Below are positions 16,748 through 24,027 of a stretch of 31,354 nt of DNA, in pieces (positions within the stretch are counted from its first letter, which is position 1; each line of letters begins with the position of its first letter). The DNA is taken from the NCBI GenBank assembly GCA_052386745.1, contig JBQTJW010000049.1, positions 1 through 31,354 of the forward strand, in the 5' to 3' direction. The stretch comes from Panacagrimonas sp052386745 (GTDB lineage Bacteria; Pseudomonadota; Gammaproteobacteria; Nevskiales; Nevskiaceae). Position numbers and translations under genes: made by a program. The notes under the pieces were generated by a model. That model saw only the letters and a program-made list of their open reading frames with translations, was not told where the DNA came from and searched no databases.

Positions 16748-16961
16748 AGTCGTTCTCCAACGAACGGCCCTGTGGCGCGGTGCCCACTGCCACGCGAGAG
16801 CCGGGTTGGAAGGAACTCGGTCACTGCGTTGTCTGCGGATCGTCCCATTCGGGTTTGCCGGGGTGGGCAGCTGGCGTCGATCTAGCCGAAGCGGAAGTTA
16901 TCAAACCCGTCGCGACGCGCCAACTTTTCTGAGGCTTTCCCCCTGCGATACCCTCGGCTGC

Positions 16962-17291
16962 ATGGCACAAATCATCGATTTTCCCGGCCAGGGTGAAGCT
17001 GGAATAAACAAGGCACTTCGGTACTTCAGGGACGCTTACCGAAAGGCCGGCCTGACAGACGAGCAGATCTCGGCTGCAATGCAGGAACTCGAACCTTTTG
17101 TGCGAGACGCCCTGGTCCGGCGGGAGTTCGAGTTCAACCTCAGCGGCAGCTTCACCGAGGACCAGGTGCAAGCAGTCACTGATGCGCACAACGCCTGCAT
17201 GAAAGACGCGATCGGTTACTTCTCCAGGGCCTTGTGGTTATCGCTCTGCCAAATCGCTGGCCTCATCGGACGAACTCACATTGAAGCCTGA
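16962..17291 (+). CDS. Hypothetical protein
   Basis: A 109-residue protein starting MAQIIDFPGQGEAGINKALR. It is predicted to be mostly helical, with a C-terminal amphipathic segment YFSRALWLSLCQIAGLIGR. I recognise no family. Its coding character is good and the start MAQIIDFPG is a common style for small regulatory or accessory proteins in proteobacteria. Its last codons overlap the next frame's start at 17281, suggesting a two-gene unit between the two inverted-repeat elements. Confidence 0.62.
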   Translation: MAQIIDFPGQGEAGINKALRYFRDAYRKAGLTDEQISAAMQELEPFVRDALVRREFEFNLSGSFTEDQVQAVTDAHNACMKDAIGYFSRALWLSLCQIAGLIGRTHIEA

Positions 17292-17697
17292 TGCCTCTGA
17301 GGCCGACCACGTAATCGAAGCCATGACTATCGGCTGGCCCTTCGCAGTCGCGCGGCTTCGCAGCAAGCTCGGGTCGACATCGATCAGCGTGGCGTGCGCC
17401 TTTTGTTTCGACACGCCCGACGGGTTCGCCTTCGTCGAACCATCGTACGCAGACCCACACAATGCCGGACACGCCTTCCACCGCATCGTCGCCTCGCTGG
17501 AGGTCTTCGACGACGGCTTCGCCTTCGACGGCCCGGAGTGGGCGGGCACGGTGGAGTGCTACGAGCCGACAGCCCAGCAAATTCGCGATATCGGCGGAGC
17601 GCTCGAATGGTTCGAGGGGCATCTCGAACAAAATGGGATAGTCATCGCTGACGAACGCGCGCGAATCAAGGCAACGCTGGCCGAGGATCTGGCTTGA
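17281..17697 (+). CDS. Hypothetical protein coupled to the preceding gene
   Basis: A 138-residue frame beginning at TTG 17281, eleven bases before the previous gene ends; an in-frame ATG at 17323 is the alternative. The protein has beta-rich segments (SISVACAFCFDTPDGFAFVEP, split by a CAFC pair) and an acidic helical C-terminus. I do not recognise a family. Overlap with the upstream gene and continuous coding character argue that it is real. It lies just before the second inverted-repeat element and the convergent rep gene. Confidence 0.55.
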   Translation: MKPDASEADHVIEAMTIGWPFAVARLRSKLGSTSISVACAFCFDTPDGFAFVEPSYADPHNAGHAFHRIVASLEVFDDGFAFDGPEWAGTVECYEPTAQQIRDIGGALEWFEGHLEQNGIVIADERARIKATLAEDLA

Positions 17698-17741
17698 GTG
17701 CAGAAGCGGTTGCGATGCCCCTTGGCCATGCACAGGACTGT

Positions 17742-17796
17742 GACTTATCCACGGCCGGAGGGCCGTAAGTCACAGCCCGAAGGCGGTGGGTAAGTC
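17742..17796 (+). repeat. Inverted-repeat element, copy B (DnaA-box-like core)
   Basis: The plus strand carries GACTTATCCACGGCCGG, a hairpin ACGGCC/GGCCGT (about 17751-17766), then CAGCCCGAAGGCGGTGGGTAAGT. It is the inverted partner of copy A at 15763-15814. TTATCCACG at 17745-17753 differs from the DnaA box by one base. It sits immediately downstream of the rep stop codon. Confidence 0.7.
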
Positions 17797-17820
17797 GGTT
17801 AGGCCAGGCTTCCGACTTAC
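17790..17820 (-). terminator. Hairpin at the 3' end of rep
   Basis: A perfect nine-base inverted repeat GTAAGTCGG (17790-17798) / CCGACTTAC (17812-17820) overlaps the rep stop codon at 17817-17819. It could terminate rep or, because convergent genes meet here, act in both directions. No T-run follows, so Rho-independent termination is uncertain. Confidence 0.45.
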
Positions 17821-19121
17821 CGCTTGGTGACGGGGGTCTTCGCTGCTCTGTCGGACGCTTTCAGCTTGGACGCGACGTAGCGATCCAGCTCGGCCTCGGT
17901 GTAGTCGCCCAGCACTTTCTTCGTGGCGTAGATCTCGAACATCGAGGCCCCAAGTCCCATGATCCGACCAGCCTGAAGGTCCGCGCCAACGGTGATACGT
18001 CCGTTGCCACGCTTGGTTTCGAAGTCCACAAAGTCGGCCAGCAGTTGCTTGCGCTGAGCCGTTTCAAGCGTGCCCATCACTTGCTTCTTTCGTTCGATCT
18101 CAAACTCACGGCGGAGCTTCTCGCGCGTCTCAATCCGCAGCTTCTCCTCGTCAGCTTCCCGGGCTTTGTCGATCTGCTTTTGAACGACGGCAGGCGGCTC
18201 GACGATGGCACCTTCCCGGATCAGCTTGGCCGCGTAGGCTCCCGGGTTCTTGATCTGACCCTTGGCGACCTTGCCCTGTGTCGACCTGGCGATCGCCATT
18301 GCCCACACCTCGTCCTGCTTCACGGTCGCCGCCGCCAGTTTTTCGGAGACCCCGACCTCGCGGAGCATCTTGAAGGCCTCGTTGTCCCTGTAGTTTTCCT
18401 CACCGTTCAGATCCGTCCGGAACAGCACTTGCTGCTTGTTGTCGGCGATCAGGAAGCGGACGGAGGACACCTTCCCTCCCCTGCCCTTCCGGTCAAATTC
18501 AACGTCGAGCTGGATATCGGATGTCTTGTTGATCTCCTTGATCGCCGGCTGGATGACCTTCTCGTTCAAGCGTCGGAACTCGGCATAGCTTTCGCCATTG
18601 GCACCCATCAGCTTCCTGAATCGGTCGAGATCCCACCAGCCGGTCGATCCGACCGCCTTGTAGCGGAAGCAGTTCTCGTACAGCGTCAGGGTGTGGGAGC
18701 TCTGAAACTGCGTCTGCACCTTGATGTTGATCGTCGAGTAAACCTCGGGATCAAACAGGCGCTCGGCCAGGAAGTCGTCGTACCGCCAGGTGCAGATGCC
18801 ATCGCGGATCTCCGCATAGGACAGCATCGACATGACGGCCCACTTCTCCTTGCCGTCCTGCATCAGGTTGAACTCGATGGCTGTCGTAACCAAGGCCCTG
18901 AGCGCCTTGCGGAGCCCGGCTACATCGTTCGATCCGTAGCCTAGGATCGGGCACAGCACCGATATCGGCAGCTTATGCGTCCGCTGCGTCAGCAGGTTGT
19001 CGTAGGCATGCAGCAAGAGCACGTTCGACAGCTTCCTTTCGAGCAACGAAAGTTCGCCCGACGTGTGGATCGTGGCGACGTGCTTCTTGAATTCCTGCTT
19101 GGCGATCTGCTGCTCGGGCAT
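17817..19121 (-). CDS. repB: Plasmid replication initiator, Rep_3 family
   Basis: A 434-residue initiator. The N-terminal winged-helix region contains SGELSLLERKLSNVLLLHAY and LRKALRALVTTAIEFNL, and the second one YSTINIKVQTQFQSSHTLTLYENCFRYK, the layout of RepB/RepA-type iteron-binding proteins. The long C-terminal part is charged and helical (READEEKLRIETREKLRREF), longer than minimal Rep_3 proteins. The ATG at 19121 (MPEQQIAKQEF) is chosen; the longer frame reaches into the iterons. Upstream lie the iterons at 19157-19560, which it should bind to open the origin. Two inverted half-iterons close to the start are placed to let Rep repress itself. Confidence 0.88.
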   Translation of the reverse strand: MPEQQIAKQEFKKHVATIHTSGELSLLERKLSNVLLLHAYDNLLTQRTHKLPISVLCPILGYGSNDVAGLRKALRALVTTAIEFNLMQDGKEKWAVMSMLSYAEIRDGICTWRYDDFLAERLFDPEVYSTINIKVQTQFQSSHTLTLYENCFRYKAVGSTGWWDLDRFRKLMGANGESYAEFRRLNEKVIQPAIKEINKTSDIQLDVEFDRKGRGGKVSSVRFLIADNKQQVLFRTDLNGEENYRDNEAFKMLREVGVSEKLAAATVKQDEVWAMAIARSTQGKVAKGQIKNPGAYAAKLIREGAIVEPPAVVQKQIDKAREADEEKLRIETREKLRREFEIERKKQVMGTLETAQRKQLLADFVDFETKRGNGRITVGADLQAGRIMGLGASMFEIYATKKVLGDYTEAELDRYVASKLKASDRAAKTPVTKR

Positions 19122-19156
19122 GGGGCTGCTACTGAGGGCCTGCCTCTGATGATAGA

Positions 19157-19560
19157 AACTTGCCCCAAATATACAAGGGCAACTTCGAGCAGGCGCAGCC
19201 CCCGTAAACGGGGGCAAGTTCATTGAACTTGCCGATGCAAACCACCCTACCTTGCAAGCAAGGTCACGACCCTTGCAGATTGATTTCCTTACAAATCAGC
19301 CAGATGGGAACTTCACCCAACCCAGCAGCCATGGCGTCTCCCCGTAAACGGGGGCAAGTTCCCCTGTAGTTGGGGGCAAGTTCAGCATCTCCGAAGCCGT
19401 AAGGATGCATTTACTCTATATAAAACATAAACTTACGAAAACAAATCCCGCCGGAAAGCTCACCCCTGTAAACGGTGACAAGTTCCCCCGTAAACGGGGG
19501 CAAGCTCGATTCGGTTGATCCTGTAACTGGGGGCAAGTTACCCCGTAAAAGGGGGCATAG
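19157..19560. repeat. oriV: Iterons of the plasmid origin
   Basis: Seven direct copies of a sequence close to CCCGTAAACGGGGGCAAGTT are seen at about 19201-19220, 19341-19360, 19362-19382, 19463-19484, 19485-19506, 19519-19539 and 19540-19560; the last ends in CATAG. Several are back to back with a 21-22-base period. Inverted partial copies AACTTGCCCC (19157-19166) and AACTTGCC (around 19226) lie nearest the rep start. One copy has GTGAC in place of GGGGC. This arrangement is typical of an iteron-regulated theta origin. Confidence 0.92.
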
Positions 19561-19784
19561 AGCACTCCAACTTCATGATTAAATGAAGAAATTCGGAGGC
19601 TAAACGCTTTTATACGTTGTTAAAAGCTTAAAGGTGTTCAACAACAAGGGCGGTTTCCCTAGCGGCGGAACATCGGGTGACCGCTTGTTGTTGTCGTTTT
19701 TGAATCTCGATGCAAAAGCTCAAGACCCTTTGGTCGGCCCGGTATGCTGCAGAGCTCACGCTGGCAGGTATATGCAGGGTAAGA
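19224..19784. other. oriV: Origin region without genes, with AT-rich segments
   Basis: No gene is supported; the 62-codon minus-strand frame at 19628-19816 looks accidental. Apart from the iterons there are two AT-rich patches, about 19405-19450 (containing CTATATAAAACATAAAC) and about 19570-19635, in an otherwise GC-rich plasmid. Either could be the DNA-unwinding element. The inverted pair CTTCAT / ATGAAG around 19571-19588 is also visible. Confidence 0.7.
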
Positions 19785-20126
19785 CTATCTCGCATCCTTA
19801 AGATCAAGGGCATCAAGCGCCTGCTCTAGCAGCTCGCAGAGCGGAATCCCTTTCTTGTCAGCTAACGCATAGAAGCGCTCCACAGTCGCGGCAGTCGCTT
19901 TGAAGTTCAGCTGCTGGTTCCGGCCAGTGGTGTGCGTCCGCCGCCGCTTTGGTGCCGCCTTCGCGACTACCGTCGCCGAACGGGGTGCCTGTCGGCTCGG
20001 GAAGTTATGGTCCTTGGCTAGCTGCTCGATGTGGTCTGTCGCAGTGGGCTTAGGAATCTTCGGCTTCACATCGAACTGTGGCGCGGCTTCTGGAAGTGCG
20101 AACGGATTGACTCGCTCGGCGCTCAT
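19785..20126 (-). CDS. Small partition protein, ribbon-helix-helix type (ParG-like)
   Basis: A 113-residue basic protein overlapping the parA stop by four bases. The C-terminal 45 residues (NQQLNFKATAATVERFYALA then KKGIPLCELLEQALDAL) fit a ribbon-helix-helix DNA-binding fold: a strand, then two helices. The N-terminal half is disordered and rich in Pro, Lys and Arg (APKRRRTHTTGR), like the mobile arm of ParG that stimulates ParA ATPase. It is proposed to bind the centromere repeats at 20813-20942 and to repress the par operon. Sequence similarity to a named family is not certain; the call rests on position, size and fold pattern. Confidence 0.7.
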   Translation of the reverse strand: MSAERVNPFALPEAAPQFDVKPKIPKPTATDHIEQLAKDHNFPSRQAPRSATVVAKAAPKRRRTHTTGRNQQLNFKATAATVERFYALADKKGIPLCELLEQALDALDLKDAR

Positions 20127-20800
20127 GCAGCGACCCCGGTCTTGGTGGCGAGCCTTGACAGCAGCTCTGCCGCGAATTCCTCGACGTTTTGTCGCGCTTT
20201 ATCGAGGTTGGCCACATCCTTCGGGTTGAGTCCGTCCAAGGTCTCCCGAAATGCGAAGACGGACTTGAACGCCTCACGCTCGTTGAGTTCGCTGTCGAGA
20301 ACCGGAATCCCCGCATCGATCAGCCCTTTCTGGATATGACTCAGGTTGCGGGTGCGAATCTGTGCATTGGTACGGGTCAGCAGTACCGCGTAAGGCAACG
20401 TGGTCTTGGCCATCTTTTCGTGCTGCTTGACCACACGGATAGCTCGGCTGGCCTCGCTGGCATCGAGTTCAGAACCTTGGGTCGGAATGACGACGAAGTC
20501 TGCTTGGGAAACCGCCAGGAGCACGATCTTTGAAGCGGTGCCTTCGAGATCCACCACCACGAACGGCGTAGCAGCAGCAGCATCCTCGATGCGCTCAATG
20601 ATGTTTTCCTCATCGGCGTCGGAAACGATTTCCAAGTTGCTCGGCTTATTGCCACCCGTTGCCCACCGGGTAATCGGGTGGTTGGGGTCCGCGTCGATCA
20701 TGGTCACGCCATAGAGCTTGCTGAGCTGCAGCCCCAGAAGCAGGGATGAAGTTGTCTTCCCTGCCCCACCCTTGGGACTCGCAAACACGATCGTTGGCAT
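20123..20800 (-). CDS. parA: ParA-family partition ATPase
   Basis: A 225-residue deviant Walker-type ATPase. The P-loop is FASPKGGAGKTTSSLLLG (residues 7-24), Walker A' is MIDADPNHP, and Walker B is VVVDLEGTAS. It lacks the N-terminal DNA-binding extension of type Ia ParA, which places it with the short type Ib / VirC1-like group. It segregates plasmid copies with the small partner encoded next. ATG at 20800 has an AAGGGAG ribosome site seven bases upstream; the frame also contains a TTG one codon earlier. The palindromic repeats directly upstream are the likely centromere and operator. Confidence 0.92.
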   Translation of the reverse strand: MPTIVFASPKGGAGKTTSSLLLGLQLSKLYGVTMIDADPNHPITRWATGGNKPSNLEIVSDADEENIIERIEDAAAATPFVVVDLEGTASKIVLLAVSQADFVVIPTQGSELDASEASRAIRVVKQHEKMAKTTLPYAVLLTRTNAQIRTRNLSHIQKGLIDAGIPVLDSELNEREAFKSVFAFRETLDGLNPKDVANLDKARQNVEEFAAELLSRLATKTGVAA

Positions 20801-20812
20801 CAAACGCTCCCT

Positions 20813-20942
20813 TGGATAGCTATCAGATATCCAATACTAGCCGATAGCTATCTGATAGCCAAAAGATAGCCCGCACCGTTGGTAAGCTAGCTTAAAGATA
20901 TCGGATAGCTATCTGTTAGCTAACAGCTATCTGATAGCTACC
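20813..20942. repeat. parS: Centromere-like palindromic repeats (parS)
   Basis: Upstream of parA lies a 130-base cluster built from GATAGCTATC and close variants: GATAGCTATCAGATATCC (from about 20815), GATAGCTATCTGATAGCC (from about 20843), AAGATAGCC, AAGATATCGGATAGCTATCT and TTAGCTAACAGCTATCTGAT, up to about 20942. The repeats are both direct and mirror-symmetric, which suits binding by a dimeric ribbon-helix-helix partner protein. The segment is AT-rich and lies in the leader of the par operon. Confidence 0.82.
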
Positions 20943-20961
20943 GAGAGACATTGTGATCCGA

Positions 20962-21276
20962 TCACCCGAACAACTCTGAATGGGTGCCCGCACGGACGAA
21001 GACCACCGAGTCCTTCGTGGGCAGGTGATAGATCAACAGGAAGTCGCCACCGACGTGGCACTCCCGATAGTCAGCCCAGTTGCCCGTCAGCTCGTGATCC
21101 CGGTAGCCGGCTGGCAGGTCTCCCTCGTTGGCCACGATCAGCGCCATCGTGTCCTTCAGGGCCTGCATGTCGTACCGGCCGGAGTGCGTCAGCCGTTCCC
21201 AATCCTTCTTGAACGGTTTGGTGTAGTCGGAACGGCGGGGCAGGGGAGCCCGCTTCTTACCGGGCTTCGAGGTCAC
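20962..21276 (-). CDS. yafQ: YafQ-family mRNA interferase toxin
   Basis: A 104-residue RelE-superfamily toxin. The end segment GDFLLIYHLPTKDSVVFVRA then GTHSELFG carries the YafQ signature, with the catalytic His in GTHSELF; upstream are PLPRRSDYTKPFKKDWERL and YRDHELTGNWADYRECHVGG, also family-typical. It would cleave mRNA in the ribosome when free of its antitoxin. It overlaps the antitoxin gene by 20 bases. Together they should stabilise the plasmid by killing or arresting cells that lose it. Confidence 0.9.
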   Translation of the reverse strand: MTSKPGKKRAPLPRRSDYTKPFKKDWERLTHSGRYDMQALKDTMALIVANEGDLPAGYRDHELTGNWADYRECHVGGDFLLIYHLPTKDSVVFVRAGTHSELFG

Positions 21277-21526
21277 GCATCAGCTCGTCGGCATTCGAAA
21301 AGCGCGCCTTGCCGATCGCCCGGGCCTCAGCCATCGCTGCCTGGGTCGCTGCGTTCGGCACCTTCACGTCGAACGGCAAGCCCTTTTCCGCAATCACCTG
21401 GCGAAGGAACAGCCGAATACCGTCGCTCAGGGTCAGGCCGCACTGCGCCAGGACCTCGGTCGCCGATTCCTTGATCTCGGGCTCGACCCGCGAACGAACA
21501 TCGGTGGTCTTGAGGGAAGCCAGCAT
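21257..21526 (-). CDS. dinJ: DinJ/RelB-family antitoxin
   Basis: An 89-residue antitoxin. The N-terminal ribbon-helix-helix is recognisable in TDVRSRVEPEIKESATEVLA followed by QCGLTLSDGIRLFLRQV, with GLPFDVKVPN after it, all characteristic of DinJ. The ATG at 21526 has a GGAG ribosome site seven bases upstream; a longer frame begins at 21547 without one. It neutralises the YafQ-like toxin and represses the operon at the palindromes just upstream. Confidence 0.9.
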   Translation of the reverse strand: MLASLKTTDVRSRVEPEIKESATEVLAQCGLTLSDGIRLFLRQVIAEKGLPFDVKVPNAATQAAMAEARAIGKARFSNADELMRDLEAR

Positions 21527-21538
21527 GGGAGTCTCCGC

Positions 21539-21558
21539 GTAGCTCATATGTAGCTACA
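21539..21558. promoter_or_regulatory. Operator of the toxin-antitoxin operon
   Basis: GTAGCT (21539-21544) and AGCTAC (21552-21557) form an inverted repeat, and TGTAGCTACA (21549-21558) is itself a perfect ten-base palindrome. The position immediately upstream of the antitoxin start suits autoregulation by the DinJ-YafQ complex. Confidence 0.6.
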
Positions 21559-21613
21559 TTGTAGCGTCGTTCAGCAGGTCAAGCCAGCCCGACAAACAGT
21601 CAGGGATAGATCG

Positions 21614-21907
21614 CTATGTCCGTTCTGCCATCCGACGCCCGCGCGAACGAGACGTATGCGGCAAGTCGGTCAAGGCGGACAGATCTGGCATCAGATCGGC
21701 AGGAGGGCAGGCGAGCCCCGCCGCGATCCGGAACAGCACTTCCAAGGTGATGTTGTATCGCCCCCGCTCGACGTGGCTGTAGTAGGCCCGATCCACGTTC
21801 ACCTTGGCCGCGAAGTCGTCCTGGGAAATCCCCAAGGCTTCCCGCCGGGTCCGGATCGAACGGCCAACCATTTCAATGCTGGGATGCTGTTTGCGCATCC
21901 TCGCCAT
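21614..21907 (-). CDS. XRE-family transcriptional regulator
   Basis: A 97-residue protein with a helix-turn-helix of the Cro/CI type: RTRREALGISQDDFAAKVNV then DRAYYSHVERGRYNITLEVL (about 18-57). Nothing beyond the DNA-binding domain is seen except a basic tail (SRSRGRRMAERT). It diverges from the gene at 21965 and shares a control region containing AACACC and GGTGTT half-sites (about 21928-21956), a likely operator. It probably represses itself and its neighbour. Confidence 0.85.
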   Translation of the reverse strand: MARMRKQHPSIEMVGRSIRTRREALGISQDDFAAKVNVDRAYYSHVERGRYNITLEVLFRIAAGLACPPADLMPDLSALTDLPHTSRSRGRRMAERT

Positions 21908-21964
21908 TGTTGGAATGGTGCGCTATAACACCACTTTGTTTAGAACAACGGTGTTCAGCACACT

Positions 21965-22414
21965 ATGACTACACAAGCCGATCAGACGCCGACCGCGTTC
22001 GACTACCTCAACTTCCTCCAGAACGATCAGGAGCGGGCGTACTACGAGCTCGGGCCGGTCTGGGGCACGGCACCCCTACTGCACGAGGCCAGGATGGAAC
22101 CAGGAAAAGCCACGCACATCGCCATCGAGGCGCTTATCGACCACATCGAGGCTCGCGGAGTCCACACCCAGCAGCTCCGCGCGATCCTTGCCGGCTGCCA
22201 GGCCGGAAGCGACAAGGCCATCACTCCGAGCGCGGCGCTGTTCGGCCTGAGCGGGGAGGTGCTCGACCATGTCCTGAAGGTGCTGGCGTGGATCGCCGGT
22301 ACCGGCGGAATCACGCTCGACGATTTTGCTGACGGCGGTGAACGCTACCTGCGGCTGGTCCTCCGCAAGCGGCCGAAGGCCATTGCCTGGTTGAAATCCG
22401 ACGCTCACGCATGA
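21965..22414 (+). CDS. Hypothetical protein
   Basis: A 149-residue soluble protein of mixed composition starting MTTQADQTPTAFDYLNFLQN. The sequence is helical with a His- and Asp-containing centre (HIAIEALIDHIEARGVHTQQ). I recognise no family. It is the first of a two-gene operon: its stop overlaps the lipoprotein start by four bases, and it diverges from the XRE regulator. The context suggests a regulated envelope-linked function, but nothing more can be said. Confidence 0.65.
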   Translation: MTTQADQTPTAFDYLNFLQNDQERAYYELGPVWGTAPLLHEARMEPGKATHIAIEALIDHIEARGVHTQQLRAILAGCQAGSDKAITPSAALFGLSGEVLDHVLKVLAWIAGTGGITLDDFADGGERYLRLVLRKRPKAIAWLKSDAHA

Positions 22415-23190
22415 TCGGACGCACCCTGGCTCTTGCGGCGCTCGCTGGCCTGCTCTGCAGCTGCGCCAGCGCGCCACCGGGTCCAGCGGCACCGCAGTAC
22501 CGCGCGCCATGGGCTGATATGGCGAAGCCGGACTTCCGGGATCTGTTGGTCAGCTACGGTGCCGCCAATCTGTCGACGCAGCGGAACAGCACGCTGGACC
22601 GCTACCTGCGGTCGCAGACGAAGACCTTCGACCGCTACGTGGCTGCCAAGGAAGTCGGTGTCGGCATCGAGCCGCTACAGCAGGAAGCGCTCGCCGAGAT
22701 TCAGGCGGCGGCACCGGGACTTCGCGCCAAGCAGTTCCTCGTCAGAACCCAGCTGACGGTGCATGCCTACGACCCACAGCTCGGTGGCTTCCCGCTGTAC
22801 CAGGAGCCTTTCGACTTGAACGCCGGGCTGCGGTACACCAACGAAGACGTTCGGACGGGGCGGTCGGCCGCAGGCCGCACCCAGGGCATGAGCGTGATCT
22901 CGAAGGACTACGGATTCAGCGACGCCGAGGTTTGGGTCTCGAAGGTCGGCTGGATCGTGCCCGCGACGCCGGACCAGGCCGCGCGCATGCTGGAGAAACT
23001 GAGTCAGATCGGCGGCGAGCGAAAAGTCGCCGTCGCGATGACCTACACCCTGGATCGCTGTGATGCCGTCGACAGCGAACTGAGCCGCCTGACCTGCAAG
23101 GGCACCATCCGGGCGATGTATGGCTACAGCAGCCTCGAAGCTGCGACGCCGGATGCCGTTCCGGCCATTGAGCTGGTGCGCAGAGGGTAG
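22411..23190 (+). CDS. Predicted lipoprotein
   Basis: A 259-residue protein with a lipoprotein signal MIGRTLALAALAGLLCSCAS: hydrophobic helix then LLCSC, the lipidated residue being Cys16 or Cys18. The mature part is soluble, with repeated Tyr-containing segments (FRDLLVSYGAANLS, TFDRYVAAKE) and a late cysteine pair (DRCDAVDSELSRLTCKG) that could form a disulfide in the periplasm. I do not place it in a family with confidence; a DUF4852-like protein is one possibility. It is coupled to the preceding hypothetical gene. Confidence 0.75.
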   Translation: MIGRTLALAALAGLLCSCASAPPGPAAPQYRAPWADMAKPDFRDLLVSYGAANLSTQRNSTLDRYLRSQTKTFDRYVAAKEVGVGIEPLQQEALAEIQAAAPGLRAKQFLVRTQLTVHAYDPQLGGFPLYQEPFDLNAGLRYTNEDVRTGRSAAGRTQGMSVISKDYGFSDAEVWVSKVGWIVPATPDQAARMLEKLSQIGGERKVAVAMTYTLDRCDAVDSELSRLTCKGTIRAMYGYSSLEAATPDAVPAIELVRRG

Positions 23191-23249
23191 GGCGGGGCGC
23201 CCGGGTGTAACCTCGTGGCTCATTCATCGATCAGCAGGAGATGCGTCGT

Positions 23250-23276
23250 GCTTTAGACCTCAACAGGAGCTAAAGC
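23250..23276 (+). promoter_or_regulatory. Hairpin displaying a ribosome-binding site in its loop
   Basis: GCTTTAG (23250-23256) and CTAAAGC (23270-23276) are perfectly complementary, and the 13-base loop holds the AGGAG site of the gene whose ATG follows at once at 23277. In RNA this would present or restrict the ribosome site, so translation may depend on the hairpin. Confidence 0.5.
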
Positions 23277-23507
23277 ATGTCCACCTACAACCGCGCGCTC
23301 GATCGCGACGAGAACGGCCGCCTCAAGAGACGCTATCGGCGCCCGCCGTTCCCGATGTCCACCCCCAGCCACTGGGTGCGGGACCACATGAACCGCCCCC
23401 GCCGCCGGCAGAATCGTCGGCTCTGCCGCCTCGTCACGCGAGGACATGATCCGGAAGGCCTCTCGTGGCCACTGGGTAACCGCAGGCCACACTTGTACTA
23501 CTGGTAG
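23277..23507 (+). CDS. Small arginine-rich protein
   Basis: A 76-residue, strongly basic protein (RLKRRYRRPPFP, NRPRRRQNRRLCRL) with an aromatic end PLGNRRPHLYYW. I cannot name a family, but the distinctive tail and a good AGGAG ribosome site seven bases before the ATG support a real gene. High charge suggests nucleic-acid binding. It stands alone between the lipoprotein operon and the retron. Confidence 0.55.
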   Translation: MSTYNRALDRDENGRLKRRYRRPPFPMSTPSHWVRDHMNRPRRRQNRRLCRLVTRGHDPEGLSWPLGNRRPHLYYW

Positions 23508-23727
23508 CGATCTCTGTCGTCGCAGACTTTCGCATGCGAAAACAGCGGAGATAGCCAAGAAGCCGAACAGCCAGCCTTCACCCATGCCAGCGGCCAGCAT
23601 AGGCCTCGTTAATTGCGTCAAGCGGGATTGATTTGGCGTTGACCCTTTGCTGCACTTAAGCCCCATCTGGCGGCAATGGCTTTACCCCAGATCAGTGGCT
23701 GATCATGTCGCCGTAGGCGACATAATG
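23508..23727. other. Intergenic region upstream of the retron
   Basis: No gene is supported. The end of this stretch holds a perfect inverted repeat ATGTCGCC (23705-23712) / GGCGACAT (23716-23723), placed five bases before the -35 hexamer of the retron promoter; it is a candidate operator for the retron's XRE protein or a terminator for upstream transcription. Another, weaker pair ATCTGG (23665-23670) / CCAGAT (23687-23692) precedes it. Confidence 0.5.
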
Positions 23728-23756
23728 TTGACTTACAGCGAACAAGCGGATATAGT
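23728..23756 (+). promoter_or_regulatory. Sigma-70 promoter of the retron
   Basis: TTGACT (23728-23733) and TATAGT (23751-23756) are separated by exactly 17 bases, a near-consensus promoter and one of the best in the window. Transcription would begin near 23763. It lies about 265 bases before the first retron reading frame, which leaves room for a structured leader RNA. Confidence 0.85.
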
Positions 23757-23762
23757 ATTTGC

Positions 23763-24006
23763 AGGTTTGCGACTGTCAGGCATCTCGGATGCTGTGATGA
23801 GCGAAAGCTTGCGGGGGCGAAAGTCCCTACCCGTTCCGATGTGCAAAGGGCAGGGCGCCAGCCCGCCGCCCCATGCGCACTGGGACATAGACCGTTCCCC
23901 GAGACAGGGAACGGTGTTGGTGATTAGAGGGAAGCGGGGGGTGTCGACCTGACCGCCATACGTTGCTTGTGGGTATGCCGAGAGGCTTCAGCATTTCGCT
24001 GTGGCC
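23763..24006 (+). ncRNA. Candidate retron msr-msd RNA
   Basis: The 260 bases between the promoter and the first protein are non-coding and dense in hairpins. In order: GCATC/GATGC (23780-23792); two stems capped by GAAA loops, AGC-GAAA-GCT (23800-23809) and GGGGC-GAAA-GTCCC (23814-23827); a long GC stem bounded by GTGC/GCAC (23841-23880); a perfect nine-pair stem ACCGTTCCC/GGGAACGGT (23891-23915); and GGCTTCAGC/GCTGTGGCC (23984-24006). Retron RNAs need their two ends to pair (a1/a2): GGATGCTG (23787-23794) can pair with CAGCATTT (23989-23996), with two G-U pairs, and an alternative is AGCGAAAGCT with AGCATTTCGCT. Exact ends, the branching guanosine and the msr/msd boundary cannot be set by eye. 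Confidence 0.62.
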
Positions 24007-24027
24007 ATAACCACAAGGAGTTCTCGT

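Noticed and set aside
19201..19560. CRISPR array
   Set aside because: Repeats are 20-22 bases, partly back to back without spacers, variable, and lie next to a Rep_3 initiator with AT-rich DNA; they are iterons.
19628..19816. 62-codon minus-strand frame next to the origin
   Set aside because: No ribosome site and no conserved features; it overlaps the end of the partition gene and lies in the AT-rich origin region.
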